Assembly: GCA_949296575.1 (NCBI GenBank)
Contig: CASFPE010000033.1
Span: 1-64,000 of the forward strand
Length of the DNA stretch: 64,000 nucleotides
Direction: 5' to 3'
From: an uncultured Bacteroides sp.
GTDB lineage: Bacteria > Bacteroidota > Bacteroidia > Bacteroidales > Bacteroidaceae
Shown in pieces: positions 63,325 through 64,000 of the stretch (positions within the stretch are counted from its first letter, which is position 1; each line of letters starts with the position of its first letter). Below the pieces are notes generated by a model. The model was not told the DNA's origin, did no database searches, and was given only the letters and a program-made list of their open reading frames with translations. The translations under genes were made by a program, and so were the position numbers.

Positions 63325-64000
63325 TTATCCGAGCAGCCGGTTCGTGCCTCCAGCCAACCGTTTGATGATGCCTTTCAGTTCCATTTCGATGAGCAGGGCG
63401 TTCATTTTCTGGATGGGGATGTTGGTTCTCACCACAAGGGTGTCCGTCTGCAACTCGTTGTTTTTTTGCAGGCAGCTGATGATGGCTTGTTCTTCCGGCG
63501 ACACGTCGGGAAACAGTTCCCTTTGTATGGCTTGCGGGGCGGGTTCTTTTTCTTCTGTTTCCCAGCACATGGCTTCGATGAAGTCCTTGGCCGACTGGAC
63601 AAGCTCGGCTTGTTTGGACGAGATGAGCTGGTTGCAGCCTGCGGAGAAGGTGTCGCCTGCCCGTCCGGGAAAGGCAAAGCAGTCGCGCCCGTAGCTTCCG
63701 GCGATGCGGGCGGTGATGAGGCTTCCTCCTTTGAGTGCCGATTCCACCACGATGGTAGCATCTGAAATGCCCGCGATGATGCGGTTGCGTTTCACGAAGT
63801 TTTGCCTGTCCGGGTTGGTTCCTGACGGGTATTCGGTGAGGATTCCCCCATGTTCCTGCATTTCTTCTGCCGCGTCTTTGTGCAGCGACGGGTAGATGCG
63901 GTCCAATCCATGTGCCAGGACGGCCACGGTGGGCAGCCCGCAGGCCAGCGCGGCGCGGTGGGCGGCAATGTCTATCCCGTAGGCCAGGCCGCTGGCTACC
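63325..64000 (-). CDS. dprA: DNA-processing protein DprA, N-terminus cut by window edge
   Basis: The frame is open to the right edge, so the apparent start at 63927 is not real; about 225 C-terminal residues are seen. DprA loads RecA on incoming single-stranded DNA during natural transformation. Visible: GLAYGIDIAAHRAAL, VAVLAHGLDRIYPSLH, FVKRNRIIAGISDATIVVESALKGGSLITARIA, FPGRAGDTFSAGCNQLI, and the C-terminal winged-helix-like part (about the last 65 residues). The gap to HTCS is 23 bases in the same direction, so co-transcription is possible. Confidence 0.9.
   Translation of the reverse strand, partial: VASGLAYGIDIAAHRAALACGLPTVAVLAHGLDRIYPSLHKDAAEEMQEHGGILTEYPSGTNPDRQNFVKRNRIIAGISDATIVVESALKGGSLITARIAGSYGRDCFAFPGRAGDTFSAGCNQLISSKQAELVQSAKDFIEAMCWETEEKEPAPQAIQRELFPDVSPEEQAIISCLQKNNELQTDTLVVRTNIPIQKMNALLIEMELKGIIKRLAGGTNRLLG

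Noticed and set aside
63325..63927. Truncated or frameshifted dprA starting at 63927
   Set aside because: The frame stays open to the window edge and encodes the conserved GLAYGIDIAAHRAAL part, so the gene is cut by the window, not broken.

Overview
The window reads as chromosomal DNA of a gut-type Bacteroidales (Bacteroidota). The evidence is the repeated promoter form TAnnTTTG, a hybrid two-component regulator with an AraC output domain, secreted enzymes ending in type IX secretion-like C-terminal domains, DUF4923 and DUF4833 proteins, and the string ftsX-DUF3098-uppP-truB-queA. Signal peptides here are mostly followed by glutamine, as is known for Bacteroidota. The multi-domain pectin enzymes with sorting-like tails fit Prevotellaceae or relatives better than classical Bacteroides, but I cannot name a species.

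Layout. 1-120: 3' part of a 5S rRNA and its terminator. 120-4921: a visibly A+T-richer segment with a free-standing LytTR regulator, a one-pass membrane protein with a phosphodiester-glycosidase-like domain, and a second operon (lipoprotein plus a 727-residue exported protein). Both operons carry a pair of TTTC(A/G)TAC boxes exactly 21 bp apart at the same distance from the -7 element, so they look like one small regulon. 5.1-5.3 kb: tRNA(CAT). 5.4-14.5 kb: calcium ATPase, HAD hydrolase, ribF, queG, polysaccharide deacetylase and a large DUF2723 glycosyltransferase. 14.7-25.0 kb: a family 11 rhamnogalacturonan lyase, DUF4923, metK (with a candidate SAM riboswitch), nadB, lpd and dacB. 25.2-31.2 kb: a KduD-like dehydrogenase, then a minus-strand block sufE, glutaminyl-cyclase-like lipoprotein, LD-carboxypeptidase, CoA transferase and a small membrane protein. 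31.3-37.9 kb: miaB and a cell-envelope/tRNA-modification operon (methyltransferase, ftsX, DUF3098, uppP, truB, queA, folK). 38-48.2 kb: rubrerythrin, tRNA-Pro, two ABC ATPases, RNase H, VanZ-like protein, a helix-hairpin-helix protein, tcdA, a cation/proton antiporter, aroK, an EamA transporter and a Cof-type HAD hydrolase. 48.4-63.3 kb: a pectin cluster (CE12 acetylesterase, CE8 pectin methylesterase, DUF4833, a large fibronectin-III-like protein, hybrid two-component sensor). The right edge cuts dprA.

How it works together. The rhamnogalacturonan lyase, CE12, CE8, KduD-like enzyme and hybrid sensor all point to pectin use, with no SusC/SusD pair in the window. The glutaminyl-cyclase-like enzyme fits the many exported proteins that would begin with glutamine. 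Three intergenic regions (about 5.0, 26.1-26.5 and 47.1-47.4 kb) carry copies of a degenerate element with a 22-bp period. This element and the LytTR regulon are the most unusual things seen here.
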